Below, in pieces: positions 17,611-26,142 of a DNA stretch of 64,000 nt. Location: the NCBI RefSeq assembly GCF_006542425.1, contig NZ_VFID01000007.1:791943-855942 (forward strand), in the 5' to 3' direction. The notes under the pieces are model-generated. The model had not been told where the DNA came from. It was given only the letters and a program-made list of their open reading frames with translations, and did not search any database. This DNA comes from Pseudoxanthomonas sp. z9 (lineage in GTDB: Bacteria; Pseudomonadota; Gammaproteobacteria; Xanthomonadales; Xanthomonadaceae). Position numbers and translations under genes: made by a program. Numbering within the stretch: the stretch's first letter is position 1; each line of letters opens with the position of its first letter.

Positions 17611-19269
17611 TCACCGGCGCGGCCAGGCCGCCAGCAGCGCCCACAGGCCGCCGATGCCGGCGATCCAGGCCGAGGCCGGCACCGAGAAGATACGCGGGCC
17701 GCCCGCTTCCAGCCCGTACAGCACCGCCGCCACCAGCAGCAGGCCCACGCCCAGGATCGCGGCGACGATCCGGCGCTGCATGCCACGCAGCGTCGTCGCC
17801 AGATCGGCCAGATCGCGCGAGCGCATCGCCAGTTCGTGCTTGCCCTCGACCTGCTGGGTCAACCAGGCGTGCACCAGTCGAGGCATGTCCGGCGCGTGGG
17901 TCATGATTTCCGGCAGGCGCTTGCGGAACTCCTGCACCGCGCGCTGCGGGCTGTAGCGCTCCAGCAGGATCTTCTCCAGCACCGGCCGCGCGACCGCCCA
18001 GATGTCCAGGCGCGGATCCAGCTGGCGGCCGACCCCCTCGATGTTGAGCAGGGTCTTCTGCAGCAGGATCAGCTGCGGCTGCAGGGTCAGCTCGTATTTC
18101 TGCGCGGTGCGGAACAACTTGAGTAGCACTTCCGCCAGCGAGATCTCCGACAGCGGACGGGTGAAGTAGGGCTCGCACACCGCGCGCGCGGCCGCTTCCA
18201 GCTCGTCGATGCGCACGGTCGCCGGCATCCAGCCGGCCTCGACGTGCAGCTCGGCGATGCGCCGGTAATCCTTGTTGAAGATGGCCATGAAGTTCTCGGC
18301 CAGGTAGTACTGGTCTTCCGGCGAGAGCTGCCCGGTGATGCCGAAGTCCAGGGCGATGAAGCGCGGATTGGCGCGGCGCGCCGGATCGCTGTCGACCCAG
18401 ATGTTGCCGGCATGCGCGTCGGCGTGGAAGAAGTTGTCGCGGAACACCTGGGTGTAGAACACCCGCACGCCCTTGGCCGCCAGCGCGCGCCGATCCACGC
18501 CGGCCGCGTCGAGTGCGGCCACGTCGTCGGACGGGATGCCGTGCACGCGCTCCATGGTCAGCACACGTTCGCTGGTGTGCGTCCAGAGGATTTCCGGCAC
18601 GTACAGATCGTCGGAGTCCTTCCAGAAACGCCGCATCACGCTGGCGTTGGCGCCCTCGCGCTGCAGATCCAGCTCGGCGGCCAGGGTGGATTCGATCTCG
18701 GCGACGATCTCGCGCGGGCGGATCTTGTCGGCGCTCGGGTGGGCGCGCTCGACCAGCGCGGCGACCGATTTCAGCAGGGAGATATCGGCGGCGATCTGCT
18801 TCTCGATGTCCGGACGCAGCACCTTGACCACGACTTCGCGCCCCTCCGGCAAGGTCGCGGCGTGCACCTGGGCGATCGAGGCCGACGCCAGCGGCGAGGT
18901 GTCGAACTGGGCGAAGGCCTCGCCGATCGGCCGGCCCAGCGCCTGTTCGACGATGGCGCGTGCGGCGTCCCCATCGAAGGGCTTGACCCGGTCCTGCAGC
19001 AGCGACAGCTCCTCGGCCACGTCCGGTGGCACCAGATCGCGGCGGGTGGACAGGATCTGGCCGAACTTGACGAAAATTGGCCCCAGTTCCTGCAGCGCCA
19101 ACCGCAGGCGCGCGCCGCGCGGCTGCGCGGCGATCTCGGCCGAGGCGCGCGGCACGAACGGTCGCGCCAGTTTCAGCCAGCGCTCGGCCGGGGTGTCGTC
19201 GAGCAGGTCATCGAGTCGATAGCGCAGCAGTACCCGGCCAATCTTGCTGGCGCGCAGCACCGGCTTCAT
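17611..19269 (-). CDS. ubiB: UbiB, ABC1/ADCK-like atypical kinase for ubiquinone biosynthesis
   Basis: A 552-residue membrane-associated protein needed for coenzyme Q biosynthesis. It carries the family-defining KxGQ motif ([16 protein letters not shown]), the Ala-rich nucleotide loop ([15 protein letters not shown]), the Lys strand (EVVVKVLRP), the ExD segment and a DFG-like DFGITGQL. Two C-terminal transmembrane helices (about 500-550) are present, as expected. The start overlaps the ubiJ stop by ATGA. E. coli has ubiE-ubiJ-ubiB, but ubiE is not adjacent here. Confidence 0.93.
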   Translation of the reverse strand: MKPVLRASKIGRVLLRYRLDDLLDDTPAERWLKLARPFVPRASAEIAAQPRGARLRLALQELGPIFVKFGQILSTRRDLVPPDVAEELSLLQDRVKPFDGDAARAIVEQALGRPIGEAFAQFDTSPLASASIAQVHAATLPEGREVVVKVLRPDIEKQIAADISLLKSVAALVERAHPSADKIRPREIVAEIESTLAAELDLQREGANASVMRRFWKDSDDLYVPEILWTHTSERVLTMERVHGIPSDDVAALDAAGVDRRALAAKGVRVFYTQVFRDNFFHADAHAGNIWVDSDPARRANPRFIALDFGITGQLSPEDQYYLAENFMAIFNKDYRRIAELHVEAGWMPATVRIDELEAAARAVCEPYFTRPLSEISLAEVLLKLFRTAQKYELTLQPQLILLQKTLLNIEGVGRQLDPRLDIWAVARPVLEKILLERYSPQRAVQEFRKRLPEIMTHAPDMPRLVHAWLTQQVEGKHELAMRSRDLADLATTLRGMQRRIVAAILGVGLLLVAAVLYGLEAGGPRIFSVPASAWIAGIGGLWALLAAWPRR

Positions 19270-19907
19270 GCGGCGCCCCCGCGCCGGGCCGCCAGCCGCT
19301 GCACGCGCGCGGCCAGCCGCTCGACGTCGTCGCGCAGCGCATCGACATCGTCGTGGAAGGCATTCAGTTCCGCGCGCGCGACCACATCGCGCGATTCCTC
19401 GGTAAGGTACTCGGCGGTGTTCTCGGCGAAGCCACGCGCGGCGGTGCGCGTCTGGCGCAACCCGGCGCGAAGGGCGTCGGCGATCTGCACGCCCAGGATG
19501 TCGCCGAACGCGGCGGTGAAGGGCTGCTGCCAGTCCGGGTCGAAACGTTCGGCCAGCGTCTGCAGGCGGCGCGCCAGGTCGGCATCGCCGGAAATGCGCA
19601 TGCGCCCCACCGGCGCGGCGTTGTCGCGGCGCAGGAACGGCAGCTGCGACAGGATGCCGCCGAGGGTGGCGCGCACGGCCAGATCGGGCTCGTGTACCTC
19701 ATGGACCGGGCCGACCTGCAACTCGCCGCCGCCCACCCGGATTTCCATCGCAACCGCGGGCGACTCCAGTGCCAGCGCCACGCGCCGGCCCTCCAGTGGC
19801 GCCAGGCCGGCGCGGGTGTCGGGATCCAGGGCCAGCGCGCGATTGAGCGCGGCTTCCAGCGCGCGGCCGGCGAAGGGCTTGAGCAGGTCGAAGGGCGAGG
19901 CGGACAT
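19266..19907 (-). CDS. ubiJ: UbiJ, SCP2-domain ubiquinone biosynthesis accessory factor
   Basis: A 213-residue protein with an N-terminal SCP2 lipid-binding domain ([39 protein letters not shown] region) and a C-terminal coiled-coil tail (about 165-205, heptads of Leu/Val with Arg/Asp). This is the UbiJ layout. UbiJ works with UbiK to organise the soluble Ubi complex that builds CoQ. Gene order and overlap with ubiB support the call. The SD upstream of 19907 is weak. Confidence 0.88.
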   Translation of the reverse strand: MSASPFDLLKPFAGRALEAALNRALALDPDTRAGLAPLEGRRVALALESPAVAMEIRVGGGELQVGPVHEVHEPDLAVRATLGGILSQLPFLRRDNAAPVGRMRISGDADLARRLQTLAERFDPDWQQPFTAAFGDILGVQIADALRAGLRQTRTAARGFAENTAEYLTEESRDVVARAELNAFHDDVDALRDDVERLAARVQRLAARRGGAA

Positions 19908-19958
19908 GCCGCCATTCTACCCATACGCCCGCGCCCGGCCGCGCGCTTGGCCGGCGTG

Positions 19959-20117
19959 CTACACGCTGCGACCGCGGAACAGGGAAATGATGGCCAGGAT
20001 CAGGAAGACGACGAACAGGATCCAGGCGATATTGCTGGCAGCGCCGGCGATACCGCTGAAACCCAGCACCGCCGCAATCAGGGCGATAACGAAAAAGATG
20101 ACGGCATAGCGCAGCAT
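19959..20117 (-). CDS. DUF1328 small membrane protein (YtjA-like)
   Basis: A 52-residue peptide with two transmembrane helices ([19 protein letters not shown] and [19 protein letters not shown]) separated by a Gly/Ala turn (SGIAGAAS). This is the invariant pattern of DUF1328. It ends in a short basic tail (RGRSV). The start is fixed by AGGAGA 5 nt upstream of the ATG at 20117. Members are stress-associated small inner-membrane proteins of unknown biochemistry. Confidence 0.88.
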   Translation of the reverse strand: MLRYAVIFFVIALIAAVLGFSGIAGAASNIAWILFVVFLILAIISLFRGRSV

Positions 20118-20178
20118 GGGATCTCCTGAAACACGGGCGCGCTCCATTCGGCGCACGTCCATGCTGGAATCCCGAGAG

Positions 20179-21192
20179 TCACGGAGAAGTGACGACGGTG
20201 TTGTCGCGGAGTGATGACTTCAGCCGGGTGATGCCCTCGTTAAAGGACACCCTCGGCACATAGCCGAAGTCCTCGCGCGCGGGCGTCATGTCGTACCAGT
20301 GGGTGGTGCTGAGCTGCTCGGCCAGGAAACGGGTCATCGGCGGTTCGCCTTTCAGCGGCAGCATCGTCCACAGCGCCTCGCAGACCGCGCCGATGCGGTA
20401 GGCGGCCTTGAACGACAGGTGCCTGTCCACGCCCGGCGCACCGGCCGCGGCCAGGAGGGTGTTGAGCAGCTCCCCCATCGGCTTGGGCTCGCCGTTGGAA
20501 ATGAAGTAGGCCTTGCCGGCACAGCGCGCGCCGGGCGCCAGATGTTCGAAGGCGTCGAAGTGCGCCTGCGCGGCGTTGTCGATGTAGGTGGTGTCCACCC
20601 GGTTGCTGCCGTCGCCGACGATGCGCAGGCGGCCGGATTTCGCGCGTTCCACCAATCGCGGCAGGATCTGCTGATCGCCCGGTCCCCAGATCAGCCGCGG
20701 GCGCAGCGCCACCGTCGCCAAGGCCGGACCGTTCGCGGCCAGCACCGCTTTCTCGGCGATCAGCTTGGTGGTGGCGTAGGGCGCCTTGAAGCCCTCGCCA
20801 TACGGCACGCTGTCGGCGGTGCCGCCTTCGACCGGATGGGTGGCGCGATGGGTCACGCTGGGTGTGGAGGTGTAGACCAGCCGGCCGATGCCATGCTGGC
20901 GGCAGGCGGCCAGCACGTTCTCGGTGCCGACCACGTTGGCCTGGTGATAGAGCCGATAGGCGCCCCAGGCACCGGCCTTGGCGGCGTTGTGGAAGATCGC
21001 GTCGACGCCCGCGGCCGCGTGCATCACCGCGTGCGCATCGGCCAGATCGCCCTGCACCTGGCCCACGCCCAGCGCGGCCAGTGCGGGATAGTGGCCGCGG
21101 TTGAAGCTGATGACGTGGTGGCCGCGTTCGACCAGCCCCCGGCACAGGGCCTGGCCGAGGAATCCACCGCCGCCGGTGACCAGGATCTTCAT
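20179..21192 (-). CDS. oleD: OleD, NADPH-dependent 2-alkyl-3-ketoacid reductase
   Basis: A 337-residue extended SDR. The Rossmann motif is TGGGGFLG near the N-terminus and the catalytic pair is YATTK. Established role: it reduces the 2-alkyl-3-ketoalkanoic acid made by OleA to a 2-alkyl-3-hydroxyalkanoic acid during long-chain olefin synthesis. The start ATG at 21192 overlaps the oleC stop (ATGA), so oleC and oleD are coupled. The 3-beta-HSD-like sequence alone would be ambiguous, but the ole context settles it. Confidence 0.93.
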   Translation of the reverse strand: MKILVTGGGGFLGQALCRGLVERGHHVISFNRGHYPALAALGVGQVQGDLADAHAVMHAAAGVDAIFHNAAKAGAWGAYRLYHQANVVGTENVLAACRQHGIGRLVYTSTPSVTHRATHPVEGGTADSVPYGEGFKAPYATTKLIAEKAVLAANGPALATVALRPRLIWGPGDQQILPRLVERAKSGRLRIVGDGSNRVDTTYIDNAAQAHFDAFEHLAPGARCAGKAYFISNGEPKPMGELLNTLLAAAGAPGVDRHLSFKAAYRIGAVCEALWTMLPLKGEPPMTRFLAEQLSTTHWYDMTPAREDFGYVPRVSFNEGITRLKSSLRDNTVVTSP

Positions 21193-22835
21193 GCGCGCTG
21201 CTCCAGCTGCTGGGTCGCCCAGACCGCAAGTTTCTCGCGGCCGATCTTGGCGTTGTGGCGGATGTCCACCGGGAAGCCCGGATGGCAGAGGAAGGTCTCG
21301 ATGCCCGCCGTGTGCGGATGGCGCTGCGCGAGCGTGCGCAGATCGGCGGCCACGGCGTCGCGGCGCATCGCCGCGACTTCCGGCAGCAGTTCGAAACACA
21401 GCACCGGTCGCTGGCATCCCGGTTCGCCCACGCCGACCAGCGCGGTGCGGCGCACGTCCGGGAGGGTGTTGAAAATCGGTTCGGCCTGTTCGGTATAGAG
21501 CGGTCCCCGCGCGGTTTCCACGCGTTGGGTCTTGCGGCCGCAGAACCACAGCCGGCCCTCGCCATCGAAGTAGCCGACATCGCCCATGCGATGGACGATG
21601 CGTTCGCCGCCTCCGTCCAGGCGCTCGCGGATCTTGGCGATCCGGGTGGCGGCTTCGCGGTTGAAATAGGTGTCGGTGGCGGTCGGCCCGGCGACGGTAA
21701 TCTCGCCGACTTCGCCGGCCGGCAACACCCGCACCACGCCCCAGTCGGCGATGGCGCCATCGTCGATGCCGATGATGCGCACCTGGTTGGGCGGCACCGG
21801 CCGGCCCACGCAGGTGCCGGCGCCGGCCTCGGTGGCCTCGCGCGTGGCTTCCAGTTCGCGGCCTTCGATGACCGCCACCGGCAGGCACTCGGTCGCGCCG
21901 TAGGGTGTCCAGAACTGCGCGTCGTCCGGCAGCAGCGCGCGCATCCGGGCGACCGTGTCCGGCGGCACCGGCGCGCCCGCGGAGGTCACCCGGCGCACCG
22001 TCGGCAAGGGCTGGCCATGGTCGGTGAGCACCTTCATCAACGCCGGCGAACCGAACAGCTGGGTCACGCCGAACCGCGCGATCGCCGCGTGCAGTTTTTC
22101 CGGATCGGCATTGGCCGGCCGGGTCGGATCCATGTCCGGGATGATCGAGGTCAGGCCCAGCGCCGGGTCGAACAGCGCGAACGGCGGGAAGGTCGGCAGG
22201 TCCACGCCGCCGGGCTGCATCGCGAAGGCCTCGCGCAACAGTTCGATCTGGGCGACGAAATGGCGATGGCGGTACACCACGCCCTTGGGCACGCCGGTCG
22301 AGCCGCTGGTGAACAGGATGCCGGCCACGTCGTCGGGCGCGGTCGCCGCCAATTGCGGACCGGCGCCCTGCCCCGCGCGTTCCAGCCGCGCCAGGGTGGT
22401 GCCGCCCCAGCCCCAGCGCGCGCCGACGGTGACGATCCGGCGCGCGCTTCGCGCCCAGCCCAGCAGCAGGCGCGCGAGCTGGGCGAGCGGGATGCCGATG
22501 AAGGCTTCCGGCGCCGCCTCGTCCAGGCATTGCTTCAGCGCGCGCTTGTCGATGCCTGGATCCACCAATACCGGCACCGCGCCGGCCTTGAACAGGGCGA
22601 ACATCAGCAGGAAGAACTCCGGCGTGGGCCGGACCATGACCACGGTGCGGGTGCCGCGGCCGATACCGTGGCGGCCCAGGCCGGCGGCGATGGCGTCGCT
22701 GCGGGCATCCAGTTGGGCATAGGTGAGTTCGGTGGCATAGCGGCCATCACGGCCCGGGCAGCGCATCGCGACGCGGTCGGGCTGCTCGCGCGCCAGCCGC
22801 GGCAGGGAAGCGGCGATGTTGCAGGATTCGGTCAT
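21189..22835 (-). CDS. oleC: OleC, beta-lactone synthetase (AMP-dependent ligase family)
   Basis: A 548-residue member of the ANL superfamily. The P-loop motif [17 protein letters not shown], the TPYGATE motif and the C-terminal [16 protein letters not shown](E)K region are visible. Established role in the ole pathway: it activates the 2-alkyl-3-hydroxy acid with ATP and cyclises it to a cis-beta-lactone. The ATG at 22835 is the natural start. A gene on the opposite strand starts 100 bp upstream, so oleCD form a separate unit from oleB. Confidence 0.93.
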   Translation of the reverse strand: MTESCNIAASLPRLAREQPDRVAMRCPGRDGRYATELTYAQLDARSDAIAAGLGRHGIGRGTRTVVMVRPTPEFFLLMFALFKAGAVPVLVDPGIDKRALKQCLDEAAPEAFIGIPLAQLARLLLGWARSARRIVTVGARWGWGGTTLARLERAGQGAGPQLAATAPDDVAGILFTSGSTGVPKGVVYRHRHFVAQIELLREAFAMQPGGVDLPTFPPFALFDPALGLTSIIPDMDPTRPANADPEKLHAAIARFGVTQLFGSPALMKVLTDHGQPLPTVRRVTSAGAPVPPDTVARMRALLPDDAQFWTPYGATECLPVAVIEGRELEATREATEAGAGTCVGRPVPPNQVRIIGIDDGAIADWGVVRVLPAGEVGEITVAGPTATDTYFNREAATRIAKIRERLDGGGERIVHRMGDVGYFDGEGRLWFCGRKTQRVETARGPLYTEQAEPIFNTLPDVRRTALVGVGEPGCQRPVLCFELLPEVAAMRRDAVAADLRTLAQRHPHTAGIETFLCHPGFPVDIRHNAKIGREKLAVWATQQLEQRA

Positions 22836-22935
22836 CCGCCCATTGTCGCCGCTGGACGGTACTTGCGTCAGCCGAGAGAGGCCTCACAATTCCGCACCCC
22901 TTCACCCCTCCTCGCGCACCGCCCGAGCCTTTCCC

Positions 22936-23367
22936 ATGCATCCCTGCCTGACCTGCGGCGCCTGCTGCGCCTACTTCCGCGTCAGTTTCCACTGGAGCGA
23001 AACCGACCCGGCCCTCGGCGGTCCGGTGCCGTCCGAACTGACCGAGCCGTTCGACCCGCACCGCGTGGTCATGCGGGGGACCTGGGAACAGAAACCGCGC
23101 TGCGTGGCGCTGGACGCGGAAATCGGCGTGCGTTCGCGCTGCAGCATCCATCCGCAGCGCCCGACCGTCTGCCGCGACGTGCCGGCGTCATGGGAATTCG
23201 GCGAAGCGAGCCCGCAGTGCGACAAGGCCCGCATCGCCTGGGGCCTGCCGGCGCTGACCGCGGCGGACTGGCGCTGGCGCGACGGCGCGGCCAACGACGA
23301 AGACAGCAATCCGGACGACCACGACAACGATCCGTCTACCCCGCTGCCGCCGATGCGGGCGGCCTGA
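22936..23367 (+). CDS. YkgJ-family cysteine-cluster protein within the ole locus
   Basis: A 143-residue protein with CxxCxxCC at the N-terminus (PCLTCGACC, Cys4/7/10/11) and further conserved cysteines in KPRC, SRCSIHPQRPTVC and SPQC, the CxxCxxCC family pattern thought to bind zinc or an Fe-S cluster. The C-terminal tail is Asp-rich. It lies head-to-head with oleC and tail-to-tail with oleB, so it interrupts the ole genes on the other strand. The start ATG at 22936 gives the Cys cluster at the extreme N-terminus. Function unknown. Confidence 0.82.
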   Translation: MHPCLTCGACCAYFRVSFHWSETDPALGGPVPSELTEPFDPHRVVMRGTWEQKPRCVALDAEIGVRSRCSIHPQRPTVCRDVPASWEFGEASPQCDKARIAWGLPALTAADWRWRDGAANDEDSNPDDHDNDPSTPLPPMRAA

Positions 23368-23397
23368 TCCCGCGCCGGAAGGACGCGTCCCCTGCGA

Positions 23398-24294
23398 TCA
23401 GTCCGCCGTCAGCGGATGCCGTTCCAGGAAGTCGCGGATCAACGGCACCAGTTCGGCCGCCTTGTCTTCCAGCACGTAATGGCCGGCATCGTCCCAGGCA
23501 TGCACCTCCGCCTGCGGCAGCGCCGCGCGGAAACCGGCGAGGAAGTGCTGGTCGAACACGAAATCCTTCAGCCCCCAGCCCAGCAGCGCGGGCCGATCGG
23601 CGAATTCCGGCAGGCGCCGTCCGGCTTCTTCCAGCAAGGCCCACGCTTTGTCGCCATGGCCGAGCGGGATGTCCTGCATGAAGCGGACCGTGGAAATGCG
23701 GTTGGCCCAGCTGTCGTAGGGCGAGACATAGGCGCGGCGCACGTCGGCCGGCATCTTCTTCTCCACGCCCAGGTAGGACGCGCCGCAGGAGAACGCGTTG
23801 AACGCGCGGATGATGAAGGCGCCGAACTTCCAGTCGCGGCCCAGCGCGATCTGCCAGGGCATCGGCTTGGCCTGCGGCAGCGGGAAGGCCGCGGTGTTGG
23901 TGATCACCAGCCGCTTGACCTGATCCGCGTGCGAGAGCGCCCAGCCGAACCCGATCATGCCACCCCAGTCGTGCACGGCCAGCGTCACCGGGCCGGTGAT
24001 GCCCAGGTGGCGCAACAGCGACGCCACGTCGTCCACGCGCGATTGCAGGGTGTAGTCGTAGCGGTCATCGGACGGCTTGTCCGACAGGCCCATGCCGATG
24101 TGGTCCGGTACGATGCAGCGGTAGCGATCGCCCAGGCCCGTGACCAGGTTCCGCCAGTAGTAGCTCCATGACGGATTGCCGTGCAGCATCACCACGACCT
24201 CGCCATCGCGCGGGCCCTCGTCCAGATAGCTCATGGACAGGCCGGGGCGGACTTCGAAGCGCTGGGGAGTGAAGGGGTAGCCGGGAAGGTTCAT
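23398..24294 (-). CDS. oleB: OleB, beta-lactone decarboxylase (alpha/beta hydrolase)
   Basis: A 298-residue alpha/beta-hydrolase of the haloalkane dehalogenase subgroup. The oxyanion motif is LHGNPSWSYYWR, the Asp nucleophile lies in VHDWGG and the catalytic His near DAGHYVLED. Established role: OleB decarboxylates the beta-lactone to the cis-olefin and assembles with OleC and OleD into large complexes. A terminator-like hairpin with a T-run lies between oleA and oleB (24311-24337). Confidence 0.93.
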   Translation of the reverse strand: MNLPGYPFTPQRFEVRPGLSMSYLDEGPRDGEVVVMLHGNPSWSYYWRNLVTGLGDRYRCIVPDHIGMGLSDKPSDDRYDYTLQSRVDDVASLLRHLGITGPVTLAVHDWGGMIGFGWALSHADQVKRLVITNTAAFPLPQAKPMPWQIALGRDWKFGAFIIRAFNAFSCGASYLGVEKKMPADVRRAYVSPYDSWANRISTVRFMQDIPLGHGDKAWALLEEAGRRLPEFADRPALLGWGLKDFVFDQHFLAGFRAALPQAEVHAWDDAGHYVLEDKAAELVPLIRDFLERHPLTAD

Positions 24295-24310
24295 CGCACG
24301 GTGCCGCGGT

Positions 24311-24337
24311 AAACAAAAGGGCCGGCGAACCGGCCCT
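24311..24337 (-). terminator. Intrinsic terminator between oleA and oleB
   Basis: On the minus strand an 8-bp stem (AGGGCCGG/CCGGCCCT, 24318-24337) closes on a TTCG tetraloop and is followed by TTTGTTT (24311-24317). It lies 22 bp after the oleA stop and 16 bp before the oleB ATG. It should reduce read-through from oleA into oleB. Confidence 0.75.
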
Positions 24338-24359
24338 CGGAAAGGTCAGTGGGCCGGGG

Positions 24360-25376
24360 TTACCAGACCACTTCGGCCATCGAGCAGTTCAGGCCGGAAC
24401 CGATGCCCAGCAGGGCGATGCGGTCGCCCTTCTTCAGCCGGCCCAGTTCCTTCAGCTTGCTCAGCACGATCGGCACGCTGGCCGGGCCGATATTGCCGTG
24501 CTCGCCGAAGATGGTCAGCACCTTCTTCGGGTCGATGCCGAACGCCTTGATGAAGGCAGCGGTGTGCACCTGGCTGACCTGGTGGATGACGAACTGATCC
24601 AGCTCGTCCACCGCCCAGCCCAGCGCCTGCTTGGCGGCGATGAAGGTCTTCTGCGCCAGCTTGATGCCTTCGATCAGCAGCATGCGGGTGTCGGTGACCA
24701 TGCGGTCCAGGTTGCCGCGGCAGAGCTTGTTCCACTCGGTCGCCGAACGGGTCACGCCGCCCTTGTAGCGCGGCGCTTCCGGCACCAGCTCGGCGCGCGC
24801 CATGACCATCGCGGCGGCGCCGCAGCCCAGGGTCAGGGTGGCCAGCTCGTTGCGGAACTGTTCCTCGGTGATGTCCGGCGCGGTCATCCGCTCGAGGGTC
24901 TTCTTGTAGGCCAGGTTGGCGGTCTCGCCGTCCACGACCAGGGCGTAGTCGATCTCGCCGCGCTCGAGCATGCGGGCGGCGATGTCCATGCCGTTGATGA
25001 AGGCCAGGCAGGCGTTGGCGACATCGAAGTTCTGGCAGTTCTCGCTCAGCCCGAGGTTGCCCGAGACGATGCTGGCGGTGGACGGTTCCAGGTAGTCGCG
25101 GCTTACCGAGGTGTTGACCAGCAGGCCGATGCGATCGGCCGACACGCCGGCGTCGTCCAGCGCCTTCCTCGCCGCCAGCGTCGCCACGTCGGACGCCTGC
25201 TGCTCGTCGTCCCACAGGCGGCGCGCGTGGATGCCGGCGATGTCGCCGAGCACGTCCGTGCGGATGCCCAGGCGCTCAAGCGTGGGCTTGAGCTGCTCGT
25301 TGATTTCCTTGGAAGTCAGCGTGTGCGGCGCATCAACGTGCGCCAGTCCCGCGATGGAGACGTTCTTGAAGAGCAT
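24360..25376 (-). CDS. oleA: OleA, acyl-CoA head-to-head condensing thiolase
   Basis: A 338-residue thiolase-superfamily enzyme, the same length as Xanthomonas campestris OleA and recognisably very similar along its whole length. The catalytic Cys is C123 in VANACLAF, the unusual OleA Glu is E97 in RDYLEPST, and the His/Asn of the site lie in FVIHQVS and GEHGNIGPAS. It joins two fatty acyl-CoAs by non-decarboxylative Claisen condensation, the first step to long-chain olefins. The start at 25376 matches known OleA N-termini. Confidence 0.97.
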   Translation of the reverse strand: MLFKNVSIAGLAHVDAPHTLTSKEINEQLKPTLERLGIRTDVLGDIAGIHARRLWDDEQQASDVATLAARKALDDAGVSADRIGLLVNTSVSRDYLEPSTASIVSGNLGLSENCQNFDVANACLAFINGMDIAARMLERGEIDYALVVDGETANLAYKKTLERMTAPDITEEQFRNELATLTLGCGAAAMVMARAELVPEAPRYKGGVTRSATEWNKLCRGNLDRMVTDTRMLLIEGIKLAQKTFIAAKQALGWAVDELDQFVIHQVSQVHTAAFIKAFGIDPKKVLTIFGEHGNIGPASVPIVLSKLKELGRLKKGDRIALLGIGSGLNCSMAEVVW

Positions 25377-25684
25377 CGAAAGTAGCGCCAAGGCTCAGGC
25401 CGAAGGGGGCGACAAGGTTACCGGCTTCCGGACTTCACCGCATCTTTATGCAGGTTCTGACAAAGGGCCGGGCGGGCAATTTACGTGACGATTATCACAT
25501 TTTCCGTACGCTGCCGTGTGGGCGAGCGCTGCCGAAGGCGGGGGCGACCCCATTCCGGGTGCCCCGACGGGCATCGCATGGCGTGACCCTTGCCGGAGCG
25601 GGCAGCCGCGATGGCCTCCGACAACATCATCCGGATGCCGCGCGTCGCCGGCGGCTCGGCAACCGGTTGGTCCTTGCCGGGACT
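25377..25684. other. Intergenic region upstream of oleA
   Basis: 308 bp between the start of oleA and the end of the DUF4156 gene, both on the minus strand. It holds a CRP/Clp-type palindrome at 25484-25499 and otherwise GC-rich sequence. I could not find a convincing -35/-10 pair, RNA gene or small ORF with an RBS. Confidence 0.6.
25484..25499. promoter_or_regulatory. CRP/Clp-type operator upstream of oleA
   Basis: CGTGA-CGATTA-TCACA matches the CRP consensus TGTGA-N6-TCACA at 9 of 10 positions. Xanthomonad Clp, a CRP homologue that responds to c-di-GMP rather than cAMP, recognises the same sequence. It is centred about 115 bp upstream of the oleA start codon. The next gene in the other direction is not divergent, so oleA is the likely target. 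Confidence 0.6.
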
Positions 25685-25999
25685 TCAGCGCCCGCAGCGA
25701 TACGCCGCGAAACGCTGTTCGCCATTGGCGGGGGCGCCCAGCGGCTGGATGGTGTCGGCCTGGATGCCCGGGGCCTCGTTGCGGGCCAGGGTTTCCAGCT
25801 CATCGCGCACGCGCAGGTCGTTGCGCTCGTAGAAGGCCACCTTGTCCTTGACCGAGACCGCGACCTCACCCTGCTTCTGGCAGTTGGCGGGCGCGACGCC
25901 GGCCGCGACGACCCGGACCGCCTTGGCGTTCGGTGCCAGCGGCACCCAGGTGCAGGCCGCCAGCGTGGTGACGGCGGCGAGGAGAATGAAAGTGCGCAT
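25685..25999 (-). CDS. DUF4156 small lipoprotein
   Basis: A 104-residue lipoprotein with lipobox LAAC (Cys16) followed by the DUF4156 opening TWVPLAPNAKAVRV and the family's Cys in ANCQKQGE. A conserved segment FYERNDLRVRDELETLARNEA follows, and the C-terminus ends YRCGR. Related proteins (RcsF-neighbouring or YjfY-like annotations) have no settled role. It has a good RBS (GAGGCGAATCC) before the ATG at 25999. It lies downstream of the M16 gene start region but is a separate unit. Confidence 0.8.
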   Translation of the reverse strand: MRTFILLAAVTTLAACTWVPLAPNAKAVRVVAAGVAPANCQKQGEVAVSVKDKVAFYERNDLRVRDELETLARNEAPGIQADTIQPLGAPANGEQRFAAYRCGR

Positions 26000-26142
26000 G
26001 GATTCGCCTCTGTGCGGGAACGGCGGGCATTCTCGCCCAGCCGGGATGAATCATGGGTGGCTTCCGCCGCACGGCGGCGAAAGCGCGTGGACATCCGGAA
26101 ACCCACGCGCCCCTTTCCACCGGGAAAGGGGCGCGGAGGGCC

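Noticed and set aside
20179..22530. A 783-codon frame joining the oleC region to OleD as a possible fusion protein
   Set aside because: The first 446 codons are an out-of-frame reading of oleC. OleD begins at its own ATG (21192) overlapping the oleC stop.
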